NCBI GenBank assembly: GCA_005885165.1
Contig: VAXR01000046.1
Coordinates: 1-27,597, forward strand
DNA: 27,597 bases
Direction of reading: 5' to 3'
DNA from: Actinomycetota bacterium
GTDB taxonomy: Bacteria > Actinomycetota > Thermoleophilia > Solirubrobacterales > Thermoleophilaceae
In this document: positions 15,455 through 23,361 of the stretch, piece by piece
Position numbering within the stretch: position 1 is the first letter of the stretch
Layout: each line of letters starts with the position of its first letter
Translations under genes and position numbers: made by a program
The notes under the pieces: generated by a model
The model's database searches: none
The model's input: only the letters and a program-made list of their open reading frames with translations
Told to the model about the DNA's origin: nothing

Positions 15455-16706
15455 CTCCGTGGAGGCGTAGCAGCTCGGCGTCGAGATCGAGGTCGAGCCC
15501 GACGGGACGGTTGCGGACGAAGGCCACCTGCGCACCTGCCTGCCCGGCGTGCACGGCGACCGTGTCGATGGCGGCGGCCTTGAGCTCAGTGAGGTAGAGA
15601 TCGCAGCCCTCCTCGCGAGCCCGCGCGAGGTCGGCGTCGAGCAGCGAGCGCCGGGCGAGGTTGGTGGAGACCACCACCGGGTCCACGCCATCGCACTCCT
15701 CGGCGCCGGTCGTGAACAGCGCGGCCCGGGCGCCGTCGGGCAGAGGCTCGGCGGGCTCCGGACGCAGCTCGCAGCGCCCGAGCCGCGCGGGAGCGATAGC
15801 GGCGACGTTGGCCGCGACCGACGGCGAGTCCGCTCCCGGCATCAGCAGGGCCAGGTCGGCCCGCATCAGCCGGTAGGGGCCAAGGTCGCGGAGCGCGGCG
15901 TCGGCGTCTCCGACGATGCACACGGTCCGGTCGACAACGACCGGAGGGATGCAGGAGCCCGACCCCTCGAACACCAGCGCCGTTGGGTCTTGCGAAGCGG
16001 CGAGCGCCGCGCCGTCGGCGACGTTCGACTCGTACGGCTCGCCGGCCAGGCCGCCGCCGATCCGCCGGCACCCGATCGAGTCGACACCGGCGAGGACGGC
16101 GTCCTCCAGGTAATCCGACGCCGCGTGACGCCCCTCCCCGACGATCCGGAGAAGCTCCTCGAGCCCGGTGCCGGCCGGCGCCAGCTGCGGCTCGGGCGGC
16201 CCGCCGCGACCCATCGAGACGATCACGGGACGCCCGCCGTCCTCCTTCAGGAGCCGTGCCCAGTGACCGGCCACGGCCGTCTTCCCGGTGCGCTTCCCGG
16301 TGGCGATGACGCCGAGCTTCGGCCCGTCGAAGGGGATCTCCGCGTAGGGCGGCGGATCCAGGCGCATGCCCGGCGCCTCGTAGCTGAGCCCGAGGTGGAG
16401 GGCGAGCGCGGCGAGCTGCAGCTTGCGCTCCGGCCCCAGGACGGGCTCGTCCGCCAGGTCCACGACCGTGCCGGCGCCGAACTGGGCCGCCAGCGACCGC
16501 AGCCCCTCGGCGGGATCGCCGAGCTCGACCGGCCGCCCGTAGTGGTCGGCGGCGCGATCGAGGACCGCCCGGCCCGCCTTCTCCTCGCCGCCGCAGAACA
16601 GGACCGCGGTCAGGCCCCGCTCGCGTTCCAGCCTGTCGAGCGCGTCGCGTACCACCGATGGGTGGTGTTCGCCGTCGATAAGGGCTACGGTGGCACCCTG
16701 GCCCAC
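15447..16706 (-). CDS. cpgS: cyclic 2,3-diphosphoglycerate synthetase
   Basis: A 419-residue protein that should close 2,3-diphosphoglycerate into the cyclic pyrophosphate using ATP. It has an N-terminal domain starting VALIDGEHHPSVVRDAL and a P-loop-like GKRTGKTAV (137-145). SMGRGGPPEP follows at about 184-193. The C-terminal region contains LTELKAAAIDTVAV, a stretch I associate with this family. The archaeal enzyme is somewhat longer (about 460 residues), so some loops are trimmed here. The start is GTG at 16706. It precedes and overlaps the 2-phosphoglycerate kinase gene, making a two-gene operon for the full branch from glycolysis. In methanogens the product protects proteins against heat and salt and serves as a phosphate or carbon store; the role in an actinobacterium is unclear. 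Confidence 0.85.
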   Translation of the reverse strand: MGQGATVALIDGEHHPSVVRDALDRLERERGLTAVLFCGGEEKAGRAVLDRAADHYGRPVELGDPAEGLRSLAAQFGAGTVVDLADEPVLGPERKLQLAALALHLGLSYEAPGMRLDPPPYAEIPFDGPKLGVIATGKRTGKTAVAGHWARLLKEDGGRPVIVSMGRGGPPEPQLAPAGTGLEELLRIVGEGRHAASDYLEDAVLAGVDSIGCRRIGGGLAGEPYESNVADGAALAASQDPTALVFEGSGSCIPPVVVDRTVCIVGDADAALRDLGPYRLMRADLALLMPGADSPSVAANVAAIAPARLGRCELRPEPAEPLPDGARAALFTTGAEECDGVDPVVVSTNLARRSLLDADLARAREEGCDLYLTELKAAAIDTVAVHAGQAGAQVAFVRNRPVGLDLDLDAELLRLHGDA

Positions 16707-16771
16707 CGGCTGAATCCTTGCAGCAGGCCCGGAAACCTCCCTTTTCGGGCGTCCGATGGCTGTCCAATCCC

Positions 16772-16800
16772 TTGCGTTCGGTTGATGTCGCCCTTAGGCT
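16772..16800 (+). promoter_or_regulatory. promoter-like sequence for the LamG-phosphoesterase gene
   Basis: TTGCGT (16772-16777) and TAGGCT (16795-16800) are separated by 17 bases, an acceptable match to a housekeeping -35/-10 pair. Transcription would begin around 16807, inside the first copy of the repeat described next, and reach the ATG at 16861. The same 154-base gap must also serve the divergent synthetase gene starting at 16706. Confidence 0.4.
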
Positions 16801-16848
16801 GGCCTTTGGGGAGCCAAACTCTGTCTGGCCCTTGGGAGCCAAACTCTG
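16801..16848 (+). repeat. tandem 22-base direct repeat in the 5' leader
   Basis: Two copies (16801-16823 and 16827-16848) share GGCC, then a short T/G-rich stretch, then GGGAGCCAAACTCTG without mismatch. Each copy also contains an inverted TTGG/CCAA pair. They lie between the promoter-like sequence and the ribosome site GGAAGGA (16848-16854), which is 6 bases before the ATG. The position suits a repressor or a leader element controlling the LamG-phosphoesterase gene. Confidence 0.55.
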
Positions 16849-16860
16849 GAAGGACCCAGT

Positions 16861-18513
16861 ATGCGAGGGGCTATGAGAGGCCTTATTCGGGGAGGATTCG
16901 CAGCCGCCGGCGTTGCCGGCGCCCTGCTTTTCGGGGCGTCCGCCGCCTCGGCCTCGGGCTGCGCAGCGAGCTCCCCCTACTCGAGCGCCGTGGCCAACAC
17001 GCCGGGCGTGGCCAGCTACTGGCGGCTCGGCGAGTCCTCGGGCACGACCGCCTGCGACACAACGGGCGCGAACACGGGCACCTACCAGGGCGGGTTCACG
17101 CTCGGGCAGCCCGGAGCGCTCGCCGGCGACCCTGACACCGCCGTCAGGCTCGACGGGTCCACGGGCATCGTCAACGTTCCGCACGCCTCCTCGCTCGACG
17201 TAGGCGACAACTTCACGCTCGAGGCCTGGGTCAAGCGCGGGGCGGTCAGCACTTCCACCAACCAGGCGGTGGCCTCCCAGCAGGCGAAGGCCTGGCTCCT
17301 GATGTTCAACCCCTCGAACCAGCTGGTCCTCCGCGATGCGACCGTGGCCGACGTCGTCCACTCGACCACCACGGTGACCGACTCGGCCTGGCACCAGGTG
17401 GCGGTGACCAAGAACGGCTCCGCCGTCCACCTCTACATCGACGGCGTGGACCGGACCGGGTCGGTGTCCAACCAGACGCTGCAGAACAACACGCTCCCGC
17501 TGACGATCGGGCAGAGCTCGAACACCTCGTGGTTCAACGGGACCGTCGACGACGTGTCCCTCTATAGGAGGGACCTGTCCGCGAGCGAGATCCAGTCGCA
17601 CCACAACACCGGCACCGTCACCCCGTCCCCGACGCCTGCTCCGACCCCGAGCCCGGATCCGGTGATCGGCGCCGCCGGCGACATCGCGTGCGACCCGGCC
17701 GACACCGCGTACAACGGCGGCCTCGGAACTACCGACCGCTGCCACCAGAAGTACACCTCGAACCTGGTGGTGGGCACCGGCCTCAGCGGCGTCCTGACGC
17801 TCGGGGACGAGCAGTACGAGGACGGCACCCTCAGCAAGTTCCAGACGGTCTACGCCGCCACCTGGGGCCGCGCGGTCCAGCTCTCACACCCGAGCGTCGG
17901 TAACCACGAGTACCTGACGTCGGGCGCCTCCGGCTACTTCGACTACTTCAACGGAATCGGGAACCTGAACGGCGTCGCCGGCGCTCGCGGCAAGGGCTAC
18001 TACAGCATGGACATCGGCACCTGGCACGTGATCTCGATCAACTCGAACTGCTCGCAGGTCGGCGGCTGCTACTCGGGCTCCCCGCAGGAGGCGTGGCTGC
18101 GCAACGACCTGGCGACCCACCCGAACAGGTGCACGCTCGCGTTCTGGCACCACCCGCGCTTCAGCTCAGGTCCCGCGGGCAACAACTCGAACATGTCGAC
18201 GATCTTCACGGACCTCTACAACGCGAACGCCGACGTGGTGCTCTCGGCGCACGACCACCACTACGAGCGGTTCGCCCCGCAGACTCCCGGCCAGGTGGCC
18301 GACTCGGCGCGCGGCATCCGCGAGTTCGTCGTCGGGACGGGCGGCAAGAGCCTGGTCGGCTGGGCGAGCAGCTACCAGCCCAACAGCCTGGTCCGCAACT
18401 CGACCACCTACGGGATCCTGCGGCTCACGCTGCACTCATCGGGCTACGACTGGAAGTTCGTGCCCGAGTCGGGCAGCACGTTCACGGACTCCGGCTCCGG
18501 CACCTGCCACTAG
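16861..18513 (+). CDS. secreted LamG-domain metallophosphoesterase
   Basis: The 550-residue protein has a signal peptide (about 1-31, ending in an Ala/Ser-rich cleavage region). A LamG/concanavalin-like domain (about 45-250) has the typical WHQVAVTKNG and DDVSLYRRDLS stretches. A Pro/Thr linker (252-268) and a calcineurin-like phosphoesterase domain (268-550) follow. Metal-site motifs are GD at 273-274, GDEQY at 315-319, GNHE at 347-350, HHPRF at 430-434 and AHDHHYER at 463-470, the pattern of purple-acid-phosphatase-like enzymes. It probably binds a carbohydrate or surface polymer through LamG and hydrolyses phosphate esters outside the cell. A good ribosome site (GGAAGGA) supports the ATG at 16861; a second ATG four codons later is possible. 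It ends 11 bases before the convergent acyltransferase gene. Confidence 0.86.
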   Translation: MRGAMRGLIRGGFAAAGVAGALLFGASAASASGCAASSPYSSAVANTPGVASYWRLGESSGTTACDTTGANTGTYQGGFTLGQPGALAGDPDTAVRLDGSTGIVNVPHASSLDVGDNFTLEAWVKRGAVSTSTNQAVASQQAKAWLLMFNPSNQLVLRDATVADVVHSTTTVTDSAWHQVAVTKNGSAVHLYIDGVDRTGSVSNQTLQNNTLPLTIGQSSNTSWFNGTVDDVSLYRRDLSASEIQSHHNTGTVTPSPTPAPTPSPDPVIGAAGDIACDPADTAYNGGLGTTDRCHQKYTSNLVVGTGLSGVLTLGDEQYEDGTLSKFQTVYAATWGRAVQLSHPSVGNHEYLTSGASGYFDYFNGIGNLNGVAGARGKGYYSMDIGTWHVISINSNCSQVGGCYSGSPQEAWLRNDLATHPNRCTLAFWHHPRFSSGPAGNNSNMSTIFTDLYNANADVVLSAHDHHYERFAPQTPGQVADSARGIREFVVGTGGKSLVGWASSYQPNSLVRNSTTYGILRLTLHSSGYDWKFVPESGSTFTDSGSGTCH

Positions 18514-18524
18514 GCCGGCGGCGG

Positions 18525-19616
18525 CTAGCGCCTCCCGAGCGCCTCCTGCGTTCGCCTGATCGCCGCCCGCCCCCAGCGCCAGGCGAGGTATTCGATCAGG
18601 CCGAGCGGGGAGCGCGGGAACAGCTGGAGCCGCACGCGCCGGCGGGTGGCGCTCGTCCAGCTCAGCTTGTAGTCATCCGCCTCCCCCAGCAGCTCGTAGG
18701 AGGAGAACCCCTGCTCGAAGGCGCGCCGGATCGACGCGTGCGTGAGCAGGACGCCGGGGCCGAGGCGGCGCTCCTCTACGTCGAATCCGCCCTTCAGCAC
18801 GTAGCAGATCCCGTCCGCCTCGAGGCACAGGTCGAAGGCAACTGCGCGGCCGTCGACTCGCAGGAAGGCGAGCGTGAGCCAGCCGCGTTCGGCGGCCCAC
18901 CGGCAGATCTCGCGGTAGAAGTGCTCCCTCACGGGGTCCGATGCGATCGCCGTCCCGGTCTCCGTCTTCCAGCCGGAGCCCTCGAGGCGGAAGCCCACAT
19001 CCAGCAGCTCCTCCAGGTTCTGCGTGCCATCCTCGTAGGCGACCTCCACGTCGCCGCGGTCCTCAAGACGCCGCCAGCGGCGGCCGATGTCCTTACGGAA
19101 CTTGCGCTCGAGGCCGGCCATGAACTCTTCGAACGAGCCCTCGACCGGAACGTACGGCGCCTCCGCCATGGTTCGCTCGATCACCCTCCAGCCCGCCGCC
19201 TCCGCTACCTCCCGTCCCTCCTCGAGTCCGGGCACGGCGAGGTCGAGGAACCACAGGTCCGCCCTGCCCCTCGCGTGCGCGAGCAGCCCCGCGGCGAGCG
19301 CCGCCGCGGCATCGGCGTCCTCGACGACCGGCCCGAAGATCGGCGTCTGCCAGTTCGTGGCCGAGGCCAGCACTCCGCGCCGGCTCTCGAGCGGGAGCAC
19401 CCCGACGAGCCGGCCCTGCCTCCTCGCCACGAGCGCGACGGGCCGCCCCCGGCCGAACGCCCGCCAGTACGGGTCAATCCAGCCGGGATGCGAGAACGGC
19501 GACGCGTGCGAGCGATCGGCGAGCTCCTCCCACTCGCGCCGATCGAGGTCCGCCGCGTCGCAGAGCTCGACGGCGTCTCGCGCGCCTGCGCGCGCCTGCG
19601 TATCGGGGGTCGCCAC
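18525..19616 (-). CDS. GNAT-fold acyltransferase of the CelD/BcsL type
   Basis: A 363-residue protein with the two-lobed GNAT layout of the CelD/BcsL group, which includes proteins of cellulose and exopolysaccharide synthesis. The first lobe has SPFSHPGWIDPYWRAFG (39-55) and LVGVLPLESRRG. The second has ERKFRKDIGRRWRRLE, the usual basic helix, then LTLAFLRVDGRAVAFDLCLE and GVLLTHASIRRAFEQG. There is no signal peptide, so it should act in the cytoplasm, probably transferring an acyl or aminoacyl group to a glycan precursor. The GTG start at 19616 is only 36 bases from the divergent FemAB-like gene. The exact reaction is not known. Confidence 0.72.
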   Translation of the reverse strand: MATPDTQARAGARDAVELCDAADLDRREWEELADRSHASPFSHPGWIDPYWRAFGRGRPVALVARRQGRLVGVLPLESRRGVLASATNWQTPIFGPVVEDADAAAALAAGLLAHARGRADLWFLDLAVPGLEEGREVAEAAGWRVIERTMAEAPYVPVEGSFEEFMAGLERKFRKDIGRRWRRLEDRGDVEVAYEDGTQNLEELLDVGFRLEGSGWKTETGTAIASDPVREHFYREICRWAAERGWLTLAFLRVDGRAVAFDLCLEADGICYVLKGGFDVEERRLGPGVLLTHASIRRAFEQGFSSYELLGEADDYKLSWTSATRRRVRLQLFPRSPLGLIEYLAWRWGRAAIRRTQEALGRR

Positions 19617-19652
19617 CGCCCGACAACTTAGAGATCCTTTCGGAGGCGGACG

Positions 19653-20816
19653 ATGAGCTCGCGCTTCGACTTCCGGGCAGCAGAGCGCTTCAGCGACGTC
19701 AGCGGGCGCGACAATGCGGCGGTCGCCGAATCACGCGTCATCCAGATCGATCCGGTCGCCGATCCGCGCTGGGACCGCTTCGTCTCGGGCCATCCGCTGG
19801 CGGGCGCGTACCACCTCGGCGCGTGGGCAGAGGTCCTCGCCACGGCCTACCGCTTCAAGCCCGCGTACCTCGCGCTGGAGGGCGCGGACCGCGAGCTGCG
19901 GGGCGCGCTGCCGCTAATGCACACGCGTGGAGTGGTTACCGGCAGCCGCATGCGCTCGCTGCCGGTCGTTCCGCCGGCGGGGCCGCTCGCGAACGCGCAG
20001 GAGGACGTCGCCGCGCTCCTGCGCGCCGGGTGCCGCGTGACGGACGAGCGCGGCTCGATCTGGACCCTGCACGCCCGCGAGGGCGGCCACGAGCGCCTCT
20101 GCCGGGAGCTGCGCCCGGTCCCGAAGCATCCGACCTGGGTCCTCGAGCTGCCGGCGGACATCGACGAGATGAGGCGGGGCTGGAAGAAGACCTCGAACAA
20201 CCTGTTCCGCAGCCTGGCCAAGTCCGACCGTGCCGGCGTGAGCGTCCGGGAGGGCACTGCGGAGGCCGACCTGCGGGCGTTCTACCGCCTGTACCTCCAG
20301 ACCATGAGACGCCGCACCACGTTGCCCCGGCTCTACCGCCAGCTGGCGAAGGACCGCGAGCTGCTCGGTCCCTCCGGCGCGTTCAAGCTATTCGTGGCCG
20401 AGCACGACGGCGACATCGTGGCGGGCGGGATCTACCACTCGTTCCGCGGGACCCTCGACCTCCTCTACAACGGCAGCGACGACTCGCGGCTCGACGTTCG
20501 GCCGAACCACGCCCTCTACTGGTACGCGATCGAGTGGGCCGCCGAGAACGGGCACGGAGAGCTCGACCTGGGGCATGGCCGCATCGACTCGTCACTCGCG
20601 CGCTTCAAGGCCCAGTGGGGCGCAGCCGAGGTGCCGGAGTACCGCTACGACTACCTGCCCGGAACGGACGCGGACGGCGGAACGGACCGCGAGCCCGGGA
20701 GCCGCCCGCGCGTCCTCGAGGGCCGCGGGCGCCAGGGACCCGTCGAGCGCGTCTGGCCGCGGCTGCCGCTCGCCGCCACCCGCGCGGCGGCGACGATCGC
20801 GTACCGCTACCTGTAG
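19653..20816 (+). CDS. FemAB-like GNAT-fold protein (peptidoglycan bridge or glycan aminoacylation type)
   Basis: The 387-residue protein looks like a FemAB-type acyltransferase. The first lobe has RWDRFVSGHPLAGAYHLGAW (39-58), a common FemAB opening. The middle has WKKTSNNLFRSLAKSDRAGV and FYRLYLQTMRRRTTLPRLY, and the second lobe has LFVAEHDGDIVAGGIYHSF and LDLGHGRIDSSLARFKAQWG. FemAB proteins add amino acids from aminoacyl-tRNA to cell-wall or glycan precursors; related proteins occur in exosortase/polysaccharide loci. The ATG at 19653 has a ribosome site GGAGG at 19642-19646. It is divergent from the CelD-type gene and convergent with the SCP-2-like gene, with a hairpin between. The tail after about residue 345 is Arg/Pro-rich and not conserved in appearance. 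Confidence 0.75.
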   Translation: MSSRFDFRAAERFSDVSGRDNAAVAESRVIQIDPVADPRWDRFVSGHPLAGAYHLGAWAEVLATAYRFKPAYLALEGADRELRGALPLMHTRGVVTGSRMRSLPVVPPAGPLANAQEDVAALLRAGCRVTDERGSIWTLHAREGGHERLCRELRPVPKHPTWVLELPADIDEMRRGWKKTSNNLFRSLAKSDRAGVSVREGTAEADLRAFYRLYLQTMRRRTTLPRLYRQLAKDRELLGPSGAFKLFVAEHDGDIVAGGIYHSFRGTLDLLYNGSDDSRLDVRPNHALYWYAIEWAAENGHGELDLGHGRIDSSLARFKAQWGAAEVPEYRYDYLPGTDADGGTDREPGSRPRVLEGRGRQGPVERVWPRLPLAATRAAATIAYRYL

Positions 20817-20826
20817 CGCCGCGGTG

Positions 20827-20875
20827 GAGCAATCCTGACTTAGCTACACATACTGTCGCTAACTCAGGACTGCTC
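20827..20875. terminator. bidirectional hairpin terminator between convergent genes
   Basis: An 18-base arm (20827-20844) pairs with 20858-20875 at 16 of 18 positions around a 13-base loop. The arms are AT-richer than the coding DNA. It lies 10 bases after the plus-strand stop (20816) and 6 bases before the end of the minus-strand gene (20882), exactly where a shared terminator is expected. There is no clear T-run on either side, as is common in actinobacteria. Confidence 0.75.
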
Positions 20876-20881
20876 GGGATT

Positions 20882-21244
20882 TCAGCGGGTACCCGCGCGG
20901 GCCAGCTGGCGCTCGATCACGTTGCCGACGAGCTTCACCACCGCGGCCTCGCCGGAGACGGTCACCTGCCCGCGATCGTAGGCGTCGACCCAGTCCCGCA
21001 GGCGGCCGTCGCGCGCAAGCTCGTTGAAGCGCGACCGCTGCACCGATATGTCCACGCGAGCGTCGCCGGCGGGGTCCCTCGAGACCCGCGGGCCCGGCAG
21101 CTCCACGCGCCACACGGGAGCGTCGGCACCGCGCGCCGGCAGCTCGAGCTTCAGCACCAGCTTCAGCTGGCGGAGGGCCGGCACCTCCTGCCCGAAGCGC
21201 TCGAGAGCCTCGACGATCAGCGCGCGCGTGTCACCCGACGACAT
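20882..21244 (-). CDS. small SCP-2-like (sterol carrier/lipid-binding) domain protein
   Basis: A 120-residue soluble protein. The second half (ARVDISVQRSRFNELARDG, then GQVTVSGEAAVVKLVGNVIE) has the pattern of bacterial SCP-2 domains: a strand, a helix with a size-limiting residue, and a G-x-V-x-V-x-G turn before the last helix. It has no catalytic motif, as expected for a lipid or acyl-CoA binding fold. It begins 46 bases downstream of the Nudix-MFS gene and is the last gene of the minus-strand run that begins with an acyl-CoA dehydrogenase, which makes an acyl-chain carrier role reasonable. The family call rests on a short pattern and is tentative. Confidence 0.5.
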   Translation of the reverse strand: MSSGDTRALIVEALERFGQEVPALRQLKLVLKLELPARGADAPVWRVELPGPRVSRDPAGDARVDISVQRSRFNELARDGRLRDWVDAYDRGQVTVSGEAAVVKLVGNVIERQLARAGTR

Positions 21245-21290
21245 CGGGGCCCATTCTTGCGGAAACGGTCGTCCGGCCCTCGGCCGGCTC

Positions 21291-23357
21291 TCACCCGTCG
21301 CCGGCGGCGGCCTCCTGGATCTGCTGCGGGGATCTCCGCATCGTGAGCGCGAAGGGGATCGCCAGGAGCTCGCAGAGCGCGGCCACGCGGAACGCGTCGG
21401 AGAAGGAGTCCCGCGCCGCGTGGGCGGCCAGATTCCCGACCGCCCGCTGGATGCGGGTGTGAGGCACGAACCGCCGGTAGTTCGACTGGTTCGGGTTTGC
21501 GAAGGCCCTCTTGATCAGCTTCTTCTGGCGCGCCGGCGGCAGGCGCGCCTGCTTCGTGACCTGGGCGGCCCGCGCGGTGGCCTTCGGGATGTTGTTGCTG
21601 ATCGCACCAGTGAAGACGGCCACGAGCACGGCGATCCCGAGCGCGAAGCCGAGCTGGCGCGACATGTTCACGATCCCGGAGGCGAGGCCCACCTCCTGAC
21701 CCGGCACGGATCCCATCGACCCGACGCTCAGCGACGGGAACGCCGCGCCCATGCCGACCCCCATGAGGATCAGCGCCGGCAGTATGCCGAGATAGTCCCG
21801 GTGCGCCGAGATGTGCGAGGCCCAGAACAGGCCACACGCCATGATGAAGAGCGCGGTGCATCCGATGATCCGCGGCTGGAGCCGGTCCGCCACGCGACTG
21901 ACGAGCGGTGCCACGATGAGCCCCACGATCGGGATCGGCGAGATGGCGAACGCCGCGTCGAGCGAGGAGTAGCCCCACATGTTCTGGAACGCCAGGACCA
22001 TGAAGAACAGGACGCCCATAACGCCCATCGCGAACAGAACGAAGGACAGGCTGGCGCCCGTGAACTGCCTATTGTGCGTCAGGGCGCGCGTGAGCATCGG
22101 GAACCTGCCCTTCCGCTGGGAGACGGCGAAGCCGACGCCGAGGACGGCGGCTACCACGAACAGGCTGACGATCTCGGTCGAGCCCCAGCCCTTGTTGTTG
22201 GCCTCGACCAGCGCATAGGTGAGGGCGGCGACCGATCCGCCGAGCAGCGTCATGCCGATCAGGTCGATCTGGCGGCCGGCGGTCAGGTCGTAGGTCTCCG
22301 GCATCACCCGTGTTGCTAGCAGCAAGCCGATGATCCCGATCGGGACGTTGATCAGGAAGATCCAGTGCCAGCTCGCGTACTGCACCAGAATGCCGCCGAG
22401 CGGCGGCCCGATCGCCGCCGCGGCGTTCGCGACGACCGCGAGCAGCGCCAGCCCCAGGCCGCGCTGGTGCGGCGGGAAGATGATCGCCGCGGTAGCGAGT
22501 GCGAGCGGCGCGAGGATGCCGGCGCCGACCGCCTGCACCACCCGGAAGCCGATCAGCGCGTGGATCGTCGGCGACAGCGCGCACAGGAGCGAGCCCACCG
22601 TGAAGATCGACATCCCGATCAGGAAGAAGCGCTTCCGCCCGAACTGATCGGCCAGGCGGCCCATCGAGACCAGCAGCACCGCGAACATGATGTTGTAGGC
22701 GTTCAGGACCCAGGAGACGGTGTCCACGCCCGCGTGCAGCTTGCGCTGGAGGGTCGGGATCGTGATGTTCACGATCGTGATGTCGATCAGCGCCATGAAG
22801 AGGCCGACCATCGTCACGGCGAAAATCCGCCACTTCCGCGCGTAGAGGTACTCGGGCGGTGGGTTGCGCCTGCCGTCGGCGCGCGGAGCCTCGGTCGCCT
22901 CGGGCTCGGCGCGAGCGGGCGGGGCCGGCGGGGCCTCCTCGCGGACCGCGGGCGGCGCGCCGTCGAGCTCGCCCAGGATCTCGCGGTCGCGCTCGTAGGA
23001 GAGCCGCTGGTGCGCCTCGCCGGCGGGGAGCCACTCGAGCCGGTCGACCTCCTGGTCGGGCAGGAAACGGCCCCCGAGCGGGGTCATCAGCCAGTAGCGC
23101 ACCAGCTTCCGGCGCCCGTTGCGGTCGCGGTAGGTCGTGTCGCCGATCTCCCGGCCCACGCTCACCCGGAGCCCGGTCTCCTCCTCGACCTCGCGAACGG
23201 CGGCTTCCTGGAAGTCCTCGCCCGGATCGAGCTTGCCCTTCGGCAGGCTCCAGTCGTCGTACTTGGGCCGGTGGATCACGGCTATCTCGGGGTCGCCGTT
23301 CGAGCCGATCCGGCGAAGCACGCCGCCGGCAGCGCGGATCTCGGGCTTGCGCGCCAC
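21291..23357 (-). CDS. Nudix hydrolase fused to a 14-helix MFS transporter (DHA2 type)
   Basis: With the GTG start at 23357 the product has 688 residues. Residues 1-130 are a complete Nudix domain: the box runs from Gly41 to Leu63 and fits GX5EX7REUXEEXGU at every position. A Pro/Ala/Glu-rich linker (about 132-170) leads without any stop into an EmrB/QacA-type major facilitator domain (about 175-688). This has IDITIVNITIP in the first helix (191-201), the motif A loop GRLADQFGRKR (233-243) and a GPPLGG motif. The transporter should exchange a drug or metabolite for protons; the cytoplasmic Nudix domain would hydrolyse a nucleoside-diphosphate-linked compound. The GTG lies 4 bases past the stop of the upstream phosphoesterase gene; a longer frame reaches into that gene. 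A frameshift joining two genes cannot be ruled out, but the frame and linker look natural. Confidence 0.8.
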   Translation of the reverse strand: MARKPEIRAAGGVLRRIGSNGDPEIAVIHRPKYDDWSLPKGKLDPGEDFQEAAVREVEEETGLRVSVGREIGDTTYRDRNGRRKLVRYWLMTPLGGRFLPDQEVDRLEWLPAGEAHQRLSYERDREILGELDGAPPAVREEAPPAPPARAEPEATEAPRADGRRNPPPEYLYARKWRIFAVTMVGLFMALIDITIVNITIPTLQRKLHAGVDTVSWVLNAYNIMFAVLLVSMGRLADQFGRKRFFLIGMSIFTVGSLLCALSPTIHALIGFRVVQAVGAGILAPLALATAAIIFPPHQRGLGLALLAVVANAAAAIGPPLGGILVQYASWHWIFLINVPIGIIGLLLATRVMPETYDLTAGRQIDLIGMTLLGGSVAALTYALVEANNKGWGSTEIVSLFVVAAVLGVGFAVSQRKGRFPMLTRALTHNRQFTGASLSFVLFAMGVMGVLFFMVLAFQNMWGYSSLDAAFAISPIPIVGLIVAPLVSRVADRLQPRIIGCTALFIMACGLFWASHISAHRDYLGILPALILMGVGMGAAFPSLSVGSMGSVPGQEVGLASGIVNMSRQLGFALGIAVLVAVFTGAISNNIPKATARAAQVTKQARLPPARQKKLIKRAFANPNQSNYRRFVPHTRIQRAVGNLAAHAARDSFSDAFRVAALCELLAIPFALTMRRSPQQIQEAAAGDG

Positions 23358-23361
23358 GCCG

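Noticed and set aside
15455..15691. Longer N-terminus of the 2-phosphoglycerate kinase
   Set aside because: It overlaps the synthetase gene and has no similarity to the kinase family, which begins at the ATP-cone.
16801..16848. CRISPR-like repeat
   Set aside because: There are only two copies with a spacer of about 3 bases, so it is not an array.
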